A DNA stretch of 64,000 nt, taken from positions 24,288 through 88,287 of the forward strand of contig JAHIVC010000025.1 of the NCBI GenBank assembly GCA_018816945.1. The letters run 5' to 3'. The number at the start of each line of letters is the position of its first letter. The stretch's first letter is position 1. Made by a program: the position numbers and the translations under genes. Below the pieces are notes generated by a model that ran no database searches, was not told the origin of the DNA, and worked only from the letters and a program-made list of their open reading frames with translations. Shown here piece after piece: positions 26,405 to 34,594 of the stretch. The stretch comes from Bacteroidota bacterium (GTDB lineage Bacteria; Bacteroidota; Bacteroidia; Bacteroidales; GCA-2711565).

Positions 26405-28792
26405 TTATTCGTATTTTAAAGCAGTCACCGGATTCATTCTCCCAGTTTTTATAATCTGAAACATAATGGTGATCATCGCTACTGAAATTACCAGGAGTAT
26501 TGCAATCATATATACCCAAATACCAATTTCAATACGGTATGAGAAACCATTCAACCAATGATTCATAAAATACCAGCCCAATGGTACTGCAATCAAACCA
26601 GCGATAATGATTAATTTAAAATAAGTTTTTGTAAGCACCATAGCTATCTGAGTCACTGAGGCACCCAATACCTTCCTTATGCCAATTTCTTTAATCCTTT
26701 GAACCATCATAAATGAAACAAGTCCAAAAAGCCCCAAAGAAGCAATCACAATTGCCAGCATAGAAAGCACCGTAATGATCATTGAAATCTTATTGTCTTC
26801 GGTATACATTTCATTCAGGCTTTCTTTCATACTTTTATACTCAATTGAATTAGAGGGATACAAATCTTTTAGCTTATTTTCAATATTTTCAATGGTTTCT
26901 TTTGTTCTACTTTCATCAATTGTTACAAACATCCCCAGGTAATATTGTGGAATGCTAAGAAAAGCAGTTGGCTCTATTTCACTTCTTAATGAATAGATAT
27001 GAAAATCTTTTATCACGCCACAAATACTAGCTTCATTGCCACCAAATGGTATTTTTTTATTCAATGCATCTTCAGGACTTTTAAACCCGTGTGTTTTGTA
27101 AAGCTTTTCATTTACTACCATCTTGTATGTAGAATCTCCTGCTACCCGTTCAGAGTACCACTCTCCGGCAATTAAATCCAATTTAAAAGTTTTATAATAT
27201 TCAGCATCTGCCAGTTTCAGGTTCATATAATGCTTCGCTTCATCCCCTTCTACTTTGAAAGAAGTTCTGAAATTTGAGGTGGATGAAGGGGCACCAATTC
27301 CAAAAGTAAAATTCACGATCCCGGGTTGGGTCAGGAGATAATCTTTCATCGATTTAATTTTATTCTCATCACTGTCAGGTAATAAGAAATTAAAAATCCC
27401 TTTCACTTCAAAGCCCAAATCCTTATTATTGATATAATTGATTTGTTTTTTTATGACCAGAGTTGAAATAATTAATGTAATGGAAATAATAAATTGAAAG
27501 ACCAAGAGAGAATTCCGAAGATTAAAACCCTTGTTCTTATTAGTTCTCAAATTACCTTTCAATGCCTTGATAGGCATAAATCCTGACATCACCAAAGAAG
27601 GGTATAACGCAATCATCACATCAACAAGCAAGTAAACCAAAAACAAAAAGATGACAAAATAGCGACTTTGGTAAATACTCAAATTCAGGTTATTTCCCAT
27701 AAAATTATTCACATAAGGAAGTACAATTTCAACAACGATGACCGAGAATACAAGTGAAAGTAATAAGACAACTGAATTCTCCTTGACAAAGAGCATGCTT
27801 AATTGCGATCTGCTGGATCCAAGAACTTTTCTTATCCCGACTTCTTTTGATCTTTTTAATCCCTGAGCTGTTGAAAGGTTAATATAATTGATACTTGCAA
27901 TACATAGTATGAGTAACCCAATGAAGCCGTAAATCCACAGGCTGGCTTTTGAAGTAGTATAGGTATTCGGAATATCTTCGAATTCAGGTGAAAGATGAAT
28001 CTGATTTAAAGCCTGAAATTGATAATAGGTATTTGTTGCCTTGTTATCACCGGTAGCATAATTTGATTTAATGATATCATTTATTTGTTTTTCAATGACA
28101 AGTGGTTCAACCGATTTCGGAATTTTCATATAGGTCTCAAATCCCGAAATACTATTCTCCCAGCTGTCATAATTAAATCCTACCATCTTGGTATCCAGAA
28201 TTTCAGTTGAGGCAATAATGCTATAATTAAGGGTTGAATTCAATGGTGCATCCTGTATTAAACCTGCAACCTGAAAATGCTGATCATTTGAAAAAGTCAG
28301 AGTCTTACCTAAGGGATTTTCATTGCCAAAATACTTTTGGGAAATAGATTTTGTCAGAATTATATTTCCCGGATTACTTTTGAGAATTTCAGGGCTGCCA
28401 ATAATCCAATCAGAACTAAAAATATTAAAGAAAACAGAATCAACAAACAGAATGTTTTTCTCTTTATAAACATCCTTATCAATGACAACATCCAACTCCG
28501 ACATCATGTAAAGTGTACTAATCAAGTAGTCGGGAAAATCATTCCTTAATGAATAACCTAAAGGGTAAGTAGTAGCTCCATCCGTATCAACTCCACTAGC
28601 ATGATTAGAGATGGCAGTAATACGATAAATTTCATCCTTGTCTTTATAAAAATTATCAAAACTAAGTTCATACTCTATAAAAAGAAATATGATAATGGCC
28701 GAAGCCAATCCAATGGATAAACCTAAAATGTTAATAAACGAAGAAACCTTGTTCTTCAAGATATTACGGATCATAAATTTCATACTATTCAT
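26405..28792 (-). CDS. FtsX-like (MacB-type) ABC permease, first in tandem
   Basis: 795 residues from the ATG at 28792. An upstream in-frame ATG at 28804 would start inside the relic of another permease gene and is unlikely. The double-FtsX architecture is SSFINILGLSIGLASAIIIFLF, ELSFDNFYKDKDEIYRIT, LKRSKEVGIRKVLGSS, a second periplasmic domain, and QRIKEIGIRKVLGAS, ending TGRMNPVTALKYE. It heads a three-permease unit and is divergent from an NtrC-type regulator/kinase pair (29066-31766), a frequent arrangement in Bacteroidota. The regulator may control this unit, although I could not find a clear sigma-54 site in the gap. Confidence 0.88.
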   Translation of the reverse strand: MNSMKFMIRNILKNKVSSFINILGLSIGLASAIIIFLFIEYELSFDNFYKDKDEIYRITAISNHASGVDTDGATTYPLGYSLRNDFPDYLISTLYMMSELDVVIDKDVYKEKNILFVDSVFFNIFSSDWIIGSPEILKSNPGNIILTKSISQKYFGNENPLGKTLTFSNDQHFQVAGLIQDAPLNSTLNYSIIASTEILDTKMVGFNYDSWENSISGFETYMKIPKSVEPLVIEKQINDIIKSNYATGDNKATNTYYQFQALNQIHLSPEFEDIPNTYTTSKASLWIYGFIGLLILCIASINYINLSTAQGLKRSKEVGIRKVLGSSRSQLSMLFVKENSVVLLLSLVFSVIVVEIVLPYVNNFMGNNLNLSIYQSRYFVIFLFLVYLLVDVMIALYPSLVMSGFMPIKALKGNLRTNKNKGFNLRNSLLVFQFIISITLIISTLVIKKQINYINNKDLGFEVKGIFNFLLPDSDENKIKSMKDYLLTQPGIVNFTFGIGAPSSTSNFRTSFKVEGDEAKHYMNLKLADAEYYKTFKLDLIAGEWYSERVAGDSTYKMVVNEKLYKTHGFKSPEDALNKKIPFGGNEASICGVIKDFHIYSLRSEIEPTAFLSIPQYYLGMFVTIDESRTKETIENIENKLKDLYPSNSIEYKSMKESLNEMYTEDNKISMIITVLSMLAIVIASLGLFGLVSFMMVQRIKEIGIRKVLGASVTQIAMVLTKTYFKLIIIAGLIAVPLGWYFMNHWLNGFSYRIEIGIWVYMIAILLVISVAMITIMFQIIKTGRMNPVTALKYE

Positions 28793-28794
28793 AA

Positions 28795-28869
28795 TTATTC
28801 GCATTTTAAAGATTTAACCGGATTCATTAGCGCACTTCTAAATATTTTAGAATAAAAAGTTAATGTCAA
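28795..28869 (-). pseudogene. 3'-end relic of a fourth FtsX permease
   Basis: Reading minus from 28869 the codons give LTLTFYSKIFRSALMNPVKSLKCE and stop. The intact permeases end in LTIIFQ-x-x-KxxRMNPVxALKYE, so this is a recognisable tail without a body. The stop-to-start junction (GAATAAT-ATG) is also the same as between the intact copies. Confidence 0.7.
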
Positions 28870-29004
28870 ATCTTTTTCGACAATACAATTTAATCCAAAT
28901 ATTTCAACAAGCGTACCACAACTCATAAAATATTCTCTTTCTATTACTTATCTTGTTTTTAATAAATTAAAAACTCCTAAATTGTTTCACTTCGGAACAA
29001 TTAA

Positions 29005-29037
29005 TTTGAACATAAACCGATCATTTTTATATCTTTG
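29005..29037 (+). promoter_or_regulatory. Candidate promoter of the regulator-kinase operon
   Basis: TTTG at 29005-29008 and TATCTTTG at 29030-29037, 21 nt apart, 28 nt before the start codon at 29066. This fits the Bacteroidota housekeeping consensus with a slightly long spacer. Confidence 0.5.
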
Positions 29038-29065
29038 AAAACACTTTATAAATGGCATCATTAAA

Positions 29066-30421
29066 ATGGGCAAATTACTAGTTGTCGACGATGATAAAGA
29101 TATTCTGTTAACTTCAAGAGTTGTTCTCAGGGATGAATTTGAAATGATCCGTACGGAAAGTGATCCTTTTAAATTACAACAAATCTTACGAAAGGAAGAA
29201 TTTGATGTGATTTTACTGGATATGAATTATTCAACCGGAACCTCAAATGGGATTGAAGGGATTCATTGGCTCAAAGAAATTTTAAAAATTCATCCCCAGG
29301 CAAATGTCATTTTGATAACTGCCTATGGAGAGCTAAACCTTGCCGTAGAGGCCATGAAAATTGGGGCCATTGATTTTGTAGTAAAACCATGGGATAACGA
29401 AAAACTATTGGCAACCGTCCGATCAGCCTTACGACTTAGCCAATCAAAAAATGAGATTCGCTCATTAAAATCAAAACAAAATATTTTAAGAGAAGAGGTA
29501 GATAAATCATATCAGGAGATTATTGGCAAATCTAAAGTAATGAAGGACTTGCTCGATATTGTTAAAAAGGTTGCTCCTACCAATGCCAATATTTTAATTT
29601 TAGGTGAAAATGGTACAGGAAAAGAACTGGTTGCCAGAGCAATACACCGATATTCGAACAGAAACAATCAAATATTTGTAAATCTGGATATTGGGGCAAT
29701 TACTCCAAGTTTATTCGAATCAGAAATGTTCGGGCACAGCAAAGGCGCATTCACGGATGCACAAGCGGACAGACAAGGTCGGTTCGAAATAGCTTCGGGC
29801 GGAACCTTATTTTTAGATGAAATTGGCAACCTTAATCTAGCCCAACAAACCAAACTCCTTTCGGCTCTCGAAAAACGCGAAATATACAGGGTAGGTTCAA
29901 ATACAGCTATTCCAATTGACATCAGATTGGTTTCTGCAACAAATCTTTCATTAAATGAATTGAACGATGAAAAAAACTTCAGAAAGGACCTGTTATATCG
30001 AATAAATACGGTTCAGATTGAAATGCCACCCCTAAGAGAACGCAGAGATGATATTCCTTTACTGATCAATTTTTTCGCAGAGAAATATCTTACTCAATAC
30101 AATAAATCCAATATCAGCTTCGCTGAAGATGCCATTCAGAAATTGATGAAACACCAGTGGCCAGGAAATATCCGTGAGCTAAAACATTTGGTTGCACGCG
30201 CCATTATCATGTGTAATACAAACCTGATTAAAGCTTCGGATATTTGGTTAAACGTTGAATCAAGTAATACTGAATCTTCCTCGTTCAACATTGAAGTTCT
30301 TGAAAAAAATGCAATCCAGAATGCTTTATCAGAGAATAAAGGAAACCTCACAAAAACAGCCAGGGCATTGGGATTGGGCAGGACTACCCTTTACCGTAAA
30401 ATGAGCAAATATGATCTTTAA
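29066..30421 (+). CDS. NtrC-type sigma-54-dependent response regulator
   Basis: 451 residues. The receiver domain (1-120) has acidic DDD at 8-10 and phospho-acceptor D52 in VILLDM. The AAA+ domain (about 150-385) has the Walker A GENGTGKE (180-187), a GAFTDA loop at 227-232 and a Walker B block LFLDEIG. The C-terminal Fis-type HTH reads NLTKTARALGLGRTTLYRKM. It would activate sigma-54 promoters after phosphorylation by the overlapping kinase. The sigma-54 contact loop is GAFTDA instead of GAFTGA, which may alter or weaken contact. Divergent permease genes are likely targets, by context only. Confidence 0.93.
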   Translation: MGKLLVVDDDKDILLTSRVVLRDEFEMIRTESDPFKLQQILRKEEFDVILLDMNYSTGTSNGIEGIHWLKEILKIHPQANVILITAYGELNLAVEAMKIGAIDFVVKPWDNEKLLATVRSALRLSQSKNEIRSLKSKQNILREEVDKSYQEIIGKSKVMKDLLDIVKKVAPTNANILILGENGTGKELVARAIHRYSNRNNQIFVNLDIGAITPSLFESEMFGHSKGAFTDAQADRQGRFEIASGGTLFLDEIGNLNLAQQTKLLSALEKREIYRVGSNTAIPIDIRLVSATNLSLNELNDEKNFRKDLLYRINTVQIEMPPLRERRDDIPLLINFFAEKYLTQYNKSNISFAEDAIQKLMKHQWPGNIRELKHLVARAIIMCNTNLIKASDIWLNVESSNTESSSFNIEVLEKNAIQNALSENKGNLTKTARALGLGRTTLYRKMSKYDL

Positions 30422-31766
30422 AAATTTCAGAATCAAAATCGTTTTCAGGGTAATCATTCTGGGAATCATGATCTTTCTTTTCATTTTATCTTTAAATCAG
30501 GAGAAGTGGTATGTTACTTCAGCGGTAAGTTTTTCCCTTATCATTATTTTACTCATCGAGCTCATTTACTTTGTAGAATCGACAAATCGCGAGATTGGAA
30601 AGTTTTTATTGGCAATCAAACACAAAGATTTTTCTTCGACGTATGCAGATTCCGGACAAGGCTCAACCTCATTTTCAGAACTCAAACAGGCATTACGCGA
30701 AATAACCAGGGAATTTCAAAATGTTCGGATCGAGAAAGAACTGCATTATCAATATTTGCTTACCGTTTTTGAACACTCAAAATCAGCCATTATTTGCTAT
30801 TCTGAAACAGGCAACATTGAACTTGTAAATCAGGCAACCAAAAACCTTTTAAAGTTTAATAAACTAACTTCAATCGACGAGCTTAAGCGCATTGACGTAA
30901 ATTTATTTCAAGCCATAAAAGAAATTAAAGGTGATTGCGAAGAGATTATCAAAGTAAGCATTAATAATCAGATCACCACTCTGAATCTACATTGTTCCGT
31001 TTTTAAGCTAAAAGAAATTATTTACAAAATGGTTTCATTACACAACTTAGGTGATGTCTTAGATAATCAAGAGATTGAATCATGGCAAAAGCTGATCAGA
31101 ATATTAAATCACGAAATCATGAATTCAGTGACCCCAATTTCATCATTAAGTGAAGCCATTAATAAAATGTTATTAACGAAAGATGGGAAAAGAAGAACGA
31201 TCAACAATGTTTCAGCCACTGAAGCAGAAGACATTTACGATAGTCTGGAAACCATCGAAAGCCGAAGTAAAGGCTTGCTGAAATTTGTAACTACTTATAA
31301 ACAATTAAGCAAGCTACCTAAACCACGGCTTTCCCAAGTTAACATTAATGGATTGATCAACCACATCGCAACACTGATGAAACCTGAATTACAGAAACAA
31401 AAAATCAATATCCGGATACCAAATATTACGCAGGAAGTATCTGTTAATATCGATTCGGAAATGATTGAGCAGGTGCTGATAAATTTACTGCTAAATGCCA
31501 TCGAAGCCATCAAGAATAACGACACAAAACAGATTGAATTTAATACGAGTAAAACCGGAAACAGTGTTTTCGTGTCCGTTAGCGATAATGGTTATGGCAT
31601 TAAAAGTGAAGTGCTTGATCAGATTTTTATTCCATTCTTTACTACAAAAAAGGAAGGTTCCGGAATTGGGTTAAGCCTTTCCCGTCAAATTATGTTGATG
31701 CACAAAGGCAGCATATCAGTTCAATCAAAATTGGGATCGGGAACAACATTTATCTTAAAATTTTAA
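30411..31766 (+). CDS. Membrane sensor histidine kinase, NtrB-like
   Basis: 451 residues. Two N-terminal membrane helices (about 10-27 and 32-54) have almost no periplasmic loop, followed by a PAS-like region (about 115-215, HSKSAIICYSETGNIELVNQATKNLL). The phospho-acceptor helix is ILNHEIMNSVTPISSL (H234). The HATPase domain has an N box (INLLLNAIEAI), G1 (DNGYGI) and G2 (GSGIGLSLSRQI). The gene overlaps the end of the response regulator by 11 nt, so the two are coupled and form a pair. The short loop between helices suggests sensing within or inside the membrane. Confidence 0.92.
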   Translation: MIFKNFRIKIVFRVIILGIMIFLFILSLNQEKWYVTSAVSFSLIIILLIELIYFVESTNREIGKFLLAIKHKDFSSTYADSGQGSTSFSELKQALREITREFQNVRIEKELHYQYLLTVFEHSKSAIICYSETGNIELVNQATKNLLKFNKLTSIDELKRIDVNLFQAIKEIKGDCEEIIKVSINNQITTLNLHCSVFKLKEIIYKMVSLHNLGDVLDNQEIESWQKLIRILNHEIMNSVTPISSLSEAINKMLLTKDGKRRTINNVSATEAEDIYDSLETIESRSKGLLKFVTTYKQLSKLPKPRLSQVNINGLINHIATLMKPELQKQKINIRIPNITQEVSVNIDSEMIEQVLINLLLNAIEAIKNNDTKQIEFNTSKTGNSVFVSVSDNGYGIKSEVLDQIFIPFFTTKKEGSGIGLSLSRQIMLMHKGSISVQSKLGSGTTFILKF

Positions 31767-31849
31767 ATTGGTTTCAAAGAATTTTCGGAACTTAGCGATA
31801 ACCATTTTGCAAATTGCACCATAAACAAATCATAAAATCAAAATAAATC

Positions 31850-33946
31850 ATGAAAAAAACAATCATCTTATTATTCGCGGCAGCCTTTGGGTTTACGGCT
31901 TGTCAGCAAGCCAGTACTGTTGATAAAACAAAAGCCCAAGCGCCATACATTGGAAAAAAGGATCTGAAACTTACATCCGATCTAATGACTCCTGAAGTTT
32001 TATGGTCGTTCGGACGCTTAGGAAATGTTACAGTTTCTCCTGATAACTCAACCATTCTATTCAAAACAACTTATTACGACATTCCTCAAAATAAAGGAAA
32101 TGGAGAATTTTACACCATTAAGACCGATGGTTCAGAATTAAAACAAATTACCAACACTAATTTCAGTGAACAGGAAGGCACCTGGCGACCCGATGGTAAA
32201 AAAATAGGATTTCTTTCTTCCGAATCTGGATCAAGCCAGCTTTGGGAGATGAACCCGGATGGAACCGAACGTACTCAAATCTCCAATGTTGAAGGCGGGC
32301 TGAATGGATTTAAGTATGCCCCCGATCAATCTAAAATATTGTTTATCCAGGATGTTAAGGTAACTCCTGATGTGCACGATCAATATCCCGATTTACCAAA
32401 AGCAAGTGGAATGATTTTTAACGACTTGATGTACAGACATTGGGATCATTTTGTTGATGCTTTGTCGCATGTTTTTGTAGCTGATTATGATGGGACAACT
32501 GTAAGTAATCCAATTGATATCATGAAGGGTGAACCTTACGAATCGCCTAATGCTCCTTTCGGTGGGATGGAACAAATAAACTGGAGTCCTGATAGTAAAA
32601 CGATTGCCTATACCAGCCGTAAAAAAGTTGGGATGGCTTATGCAATTTCAACCAATTCCGACATTTATCTTTATAATTTGGAAAATGGTAAAACCATAAA
32701 TATTTCTGAAGGAATGATGGGATATGATGTATCTCCAATCTATTCACCCGATGGGACCATGATTGCCTGGGAAAGTATGGAACGCGATGGATACGAAGCA
32801 GATAAAGTTCGATTATGGATTTACAATATCGCAACAGGAACCGGCAAAGATTACACGGCCAATTTCGACCAACATACTGAAGGTTTGGAATGGTCGGCTG
32901 ATTCAAAATCTATTTATTTTACAAGTGTTTGGCAGGCAAAGGGTCAAATTTATCGACTGGATGTTGCTGAAAACAAAATCGCCCAACTTACCAATGGGGT
33001 TCAGGATTATCAAGGAGTTATTCCGATAGGCGAGCAATTAATCGCTACCAAAATGTCGATGTCATACCCTTCAGAGATTTTCTCAGTCGACCCGACAAAT
33101 GGAAGCGACAAACAATTAACATTCATCAACAAAGAGTTACTTGAACAGTTAAGCATGGGTAAAGTGGAAGAAAGATGGGTAACCACTACGGATAACAAAC
33201 AAATGCTGGTTTGGGTAATTTACCCGCCTCATTTCGATCCAAATAAAAAATACCCTGCTTTGCTTTATTGTAAAGGTGGGCCCCAAGGTGCTCTTAGCCA
33301 GGGATGGTCGTACCGTTGGAACTATCAAATTATGGCAGCTAACGACTACATTGTAGTTGCACCAAACCGAAGAGGTGTTGCCGGATTTGGACAGGAATGG
33401 GAAGAACAAATCAGCACCGATTATCACGGCCAGAATATGGATGATTATTTAAGTGCAATCGATGCACTGGCAAAAGAACCATTTGTTGATAAAACCAAAC
33501 TTGGAGCCGTTGGTGCAAGCTATGGTGGTTATTCAGTTTTTTACCTTGCCGGTAATCATGATAAACGTTTTAAAGCTTTTATAGCACACGATGGTATTTT
33601 CAATCTAGAAGCACAATATCTCGAAACCGAAGAAATGTGGTTCGAAAACTTTGACATGGGTGGTCCATTCTGGGATAAGGAAAATAAGGTAGCTCAGAAT
33701 TCATTTGCCCATTCTCCGCACAAATACATTGACAAATGGGATACTCCTATTTTGGTGATCCATGGCGAAAAAGATTACCGGGTTGATTATTCGCAAGGAA
33801 TGATGGCTTTTAATGCTGCAATATTGAAAGGCATTCCGGCCGAGTTTTTAAGTTTCCCTGACGAAAACCACTGGGTACTTAAACCACAAAACGGTATCCT
33901 TTGGCAACGAACCTACTTTAATTGGCTCGACAAATGGCTAAAATAA
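31850..33946 (+). CDS. S9 prolyl-oligopeptidase-family lipoprotein peptidase
   Basis: 698 residues. The N-terminus ends in the lipobox-like FGFTAC, so it is probably outer-membrane anchored. An N-terminal beta-propeller of PD40-type blades (TWRPDGKKIGFLSS, NWSPDSKTIAYTS, YSPDGTMIAWES, EWSADSKSIYFTS) filters substrates. The C-terminal alpha/beta hydrolase has nucleophile S557 in GASYGGYS, D642 in HGEKDYRV and H674 in ENHW. It would cleave small peptides, perhaps after proline, as dipeptidyl-peptidase or acyl-aminoacyl-peptidase relatives do. The catalytic triad is complete. A strong terminator follows, so it is probably monocistronic. Confidence 0.93.
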   Translation: MKKTIILLFAAAFGFTACQQASTVDKTKAQAPYIGKKDLKLTSDLMTPEVLWSFGRLGNVTVSPDNSTILFKTTYYDIPQNKGNGEFYTIKTDGSELKQITNTNFSEQEGTWRPDGKKIGFLSSESGSSQLWEMNPDGTERTQISNVEGGLNGFKYAPDQSKILFIQDVKVTPDVHDQYPDLPKASGMIFNDLMYRHWDHFVDALSHVFVADYDGTTVSNPIDIMKGEPYESPNAPFGGMEQINWSPDSKTIAYTSRKKVGMAYAISTNSDIYLYNLENGKTINISEGMMGYDVSPIYSPDGTMIAWESMERDGYEADKVRLWIYNIATGTGKDYTANFDQHTEGLEWSADSKSIYFTSVWQAKGQIYRLDVAENKIAQLTNGVQDYQGVIPIGEQLIATKMSMSYPSEIFSVDPTNGSDKQLTFINKELLEQLSMGKVEERWVTTTDNKQMLVWVIYPPHFDPNKKYPALLYCKGGPQGALSQGWSYRWNYQIMAANDYIVVAPNRRGVAGFGQEWEEQISTDYHGQNMDDYLSAIDALAKEPFVDKTKLGAVGASYGGYSVFYLAGNHDKRFKAFIAHDGIFNLEAQYLETEEMWFENFDMGGPFWDKENKVAQNSFAHSPHKYIDKWDTPILVIHGEKDYRVDYSQGMMAFNAAILKGIPAEFLSFPDENHWVLKPQNGILWQRTYFNWLDKWLK

Positions 33947-33954
33947 TAATAATA

Positions 33955-33979
33955 AAAACGAGGCTTCGGCCTCGTTTTT
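33955..33979 (+). terminator. Terminator after the S9 peptidase gene
   Basis: AAAACGAGGC-TTCG-GCCTCGTTTTT: a 10-bp perfect stem with a stable TTCG tetraloop and a T run. Confidence 0.9.
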
Positions 33980-34086
33980 ATTTAACTCTTAATAATATTT
34001 ATTAACTTTCCATCATGTTTTATACTTAATTTACATAAACTAATTTTGCTATATTTGATTAATGCAACTAGCAAATCCAATTAAAA

Positions 34087-34566
34087 ATGAAAAATATCGC
34101 AGTTTTTCTTTTTTGCATTAGTTTTTATTCTCTTATTAACGCACAACAGCTAGAAGTAATCAGTACAGGAGGTGGTTACTCTGAAAATGGGCAAGGCTCC
34201 ATTTCTTTTTCAATAGGAGAAGTAATTATCCAAACCATTGCTCATGGAGATTTATGCTTAACCCAAGGTTTTTGCCAAACAAATATAACCATTACTGCCA
34301 TCAGTGAGATCAAAGGTTTGGATTATGAATTAATGGCTTATCCCAATCCCACGAAAAATTATGTAATTCTTAAAATTGGCATAGAGAATCTGAGGAAATT
34401 AAAATTTATATTGTACGATGCGAATGGAAGGTTGATTTTAATGAAAGAAATTATTTCTGACGAAACACAAATTCCATTCAATTTTTTAATCCCAGCTAAT
34501 TATTATCTAAAAATTTTCGACGAACTTAAAGAACTTAAAACCTTTAAGATCGTAAAAACCAATTAG
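34087..34566 (+). CDS. Small secreted protein with a T9SS C-terminal sorting domain
   Basis: 159 residues with a signal peptide (cleaved near LINAQ). The body is short (QQLEVISTGGGYSENGQGSISFSIGEV). From about residue 83 the type A sorting domain of the type IX secretion system is visible (LMAYPNPTKNYVILKI, YDANGRLI, PANYYLKIFD, KTFKIVKTN). The domain would route it across the outer membrane and be cleaved or anchored there. A TATATTTG -7 box lies at 34050-34057. The gene is 28 nt before a large fibre-like surface protein, probably in the same transcript, and may be its partner. Confidence 0.85.
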   Translation: MKNIAVFLFCISFYSLINAQQLEVISTGGGYSENGQGSISFSIGEVIIQTIAHGDLCLTQGFCQTNITITAISEIKGLDYELMAYPNPTKNYVILKIGIENLRKLKFILYDANGRLILMKEIISDETQIPFNFLIPANYYLKIFDELKELKTFKIVKTN

Positions 34567-34594
34567 TCAGCATATACACCAATTAACTAAAATA

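Noticed and set aside
28870..29004. Sigma-54 promoter for the permease operon
   Set aside because: Neither strand has a convincing GG-N10-GC pair with TGGCAC/TTGC context.
31767..31849. Sigma-54 site before the S9 peptidase (TTGCAAATTGCA)
   Set aside because: The -24 GG element is not at the required spacing; the resemblance is only to the -12 half.
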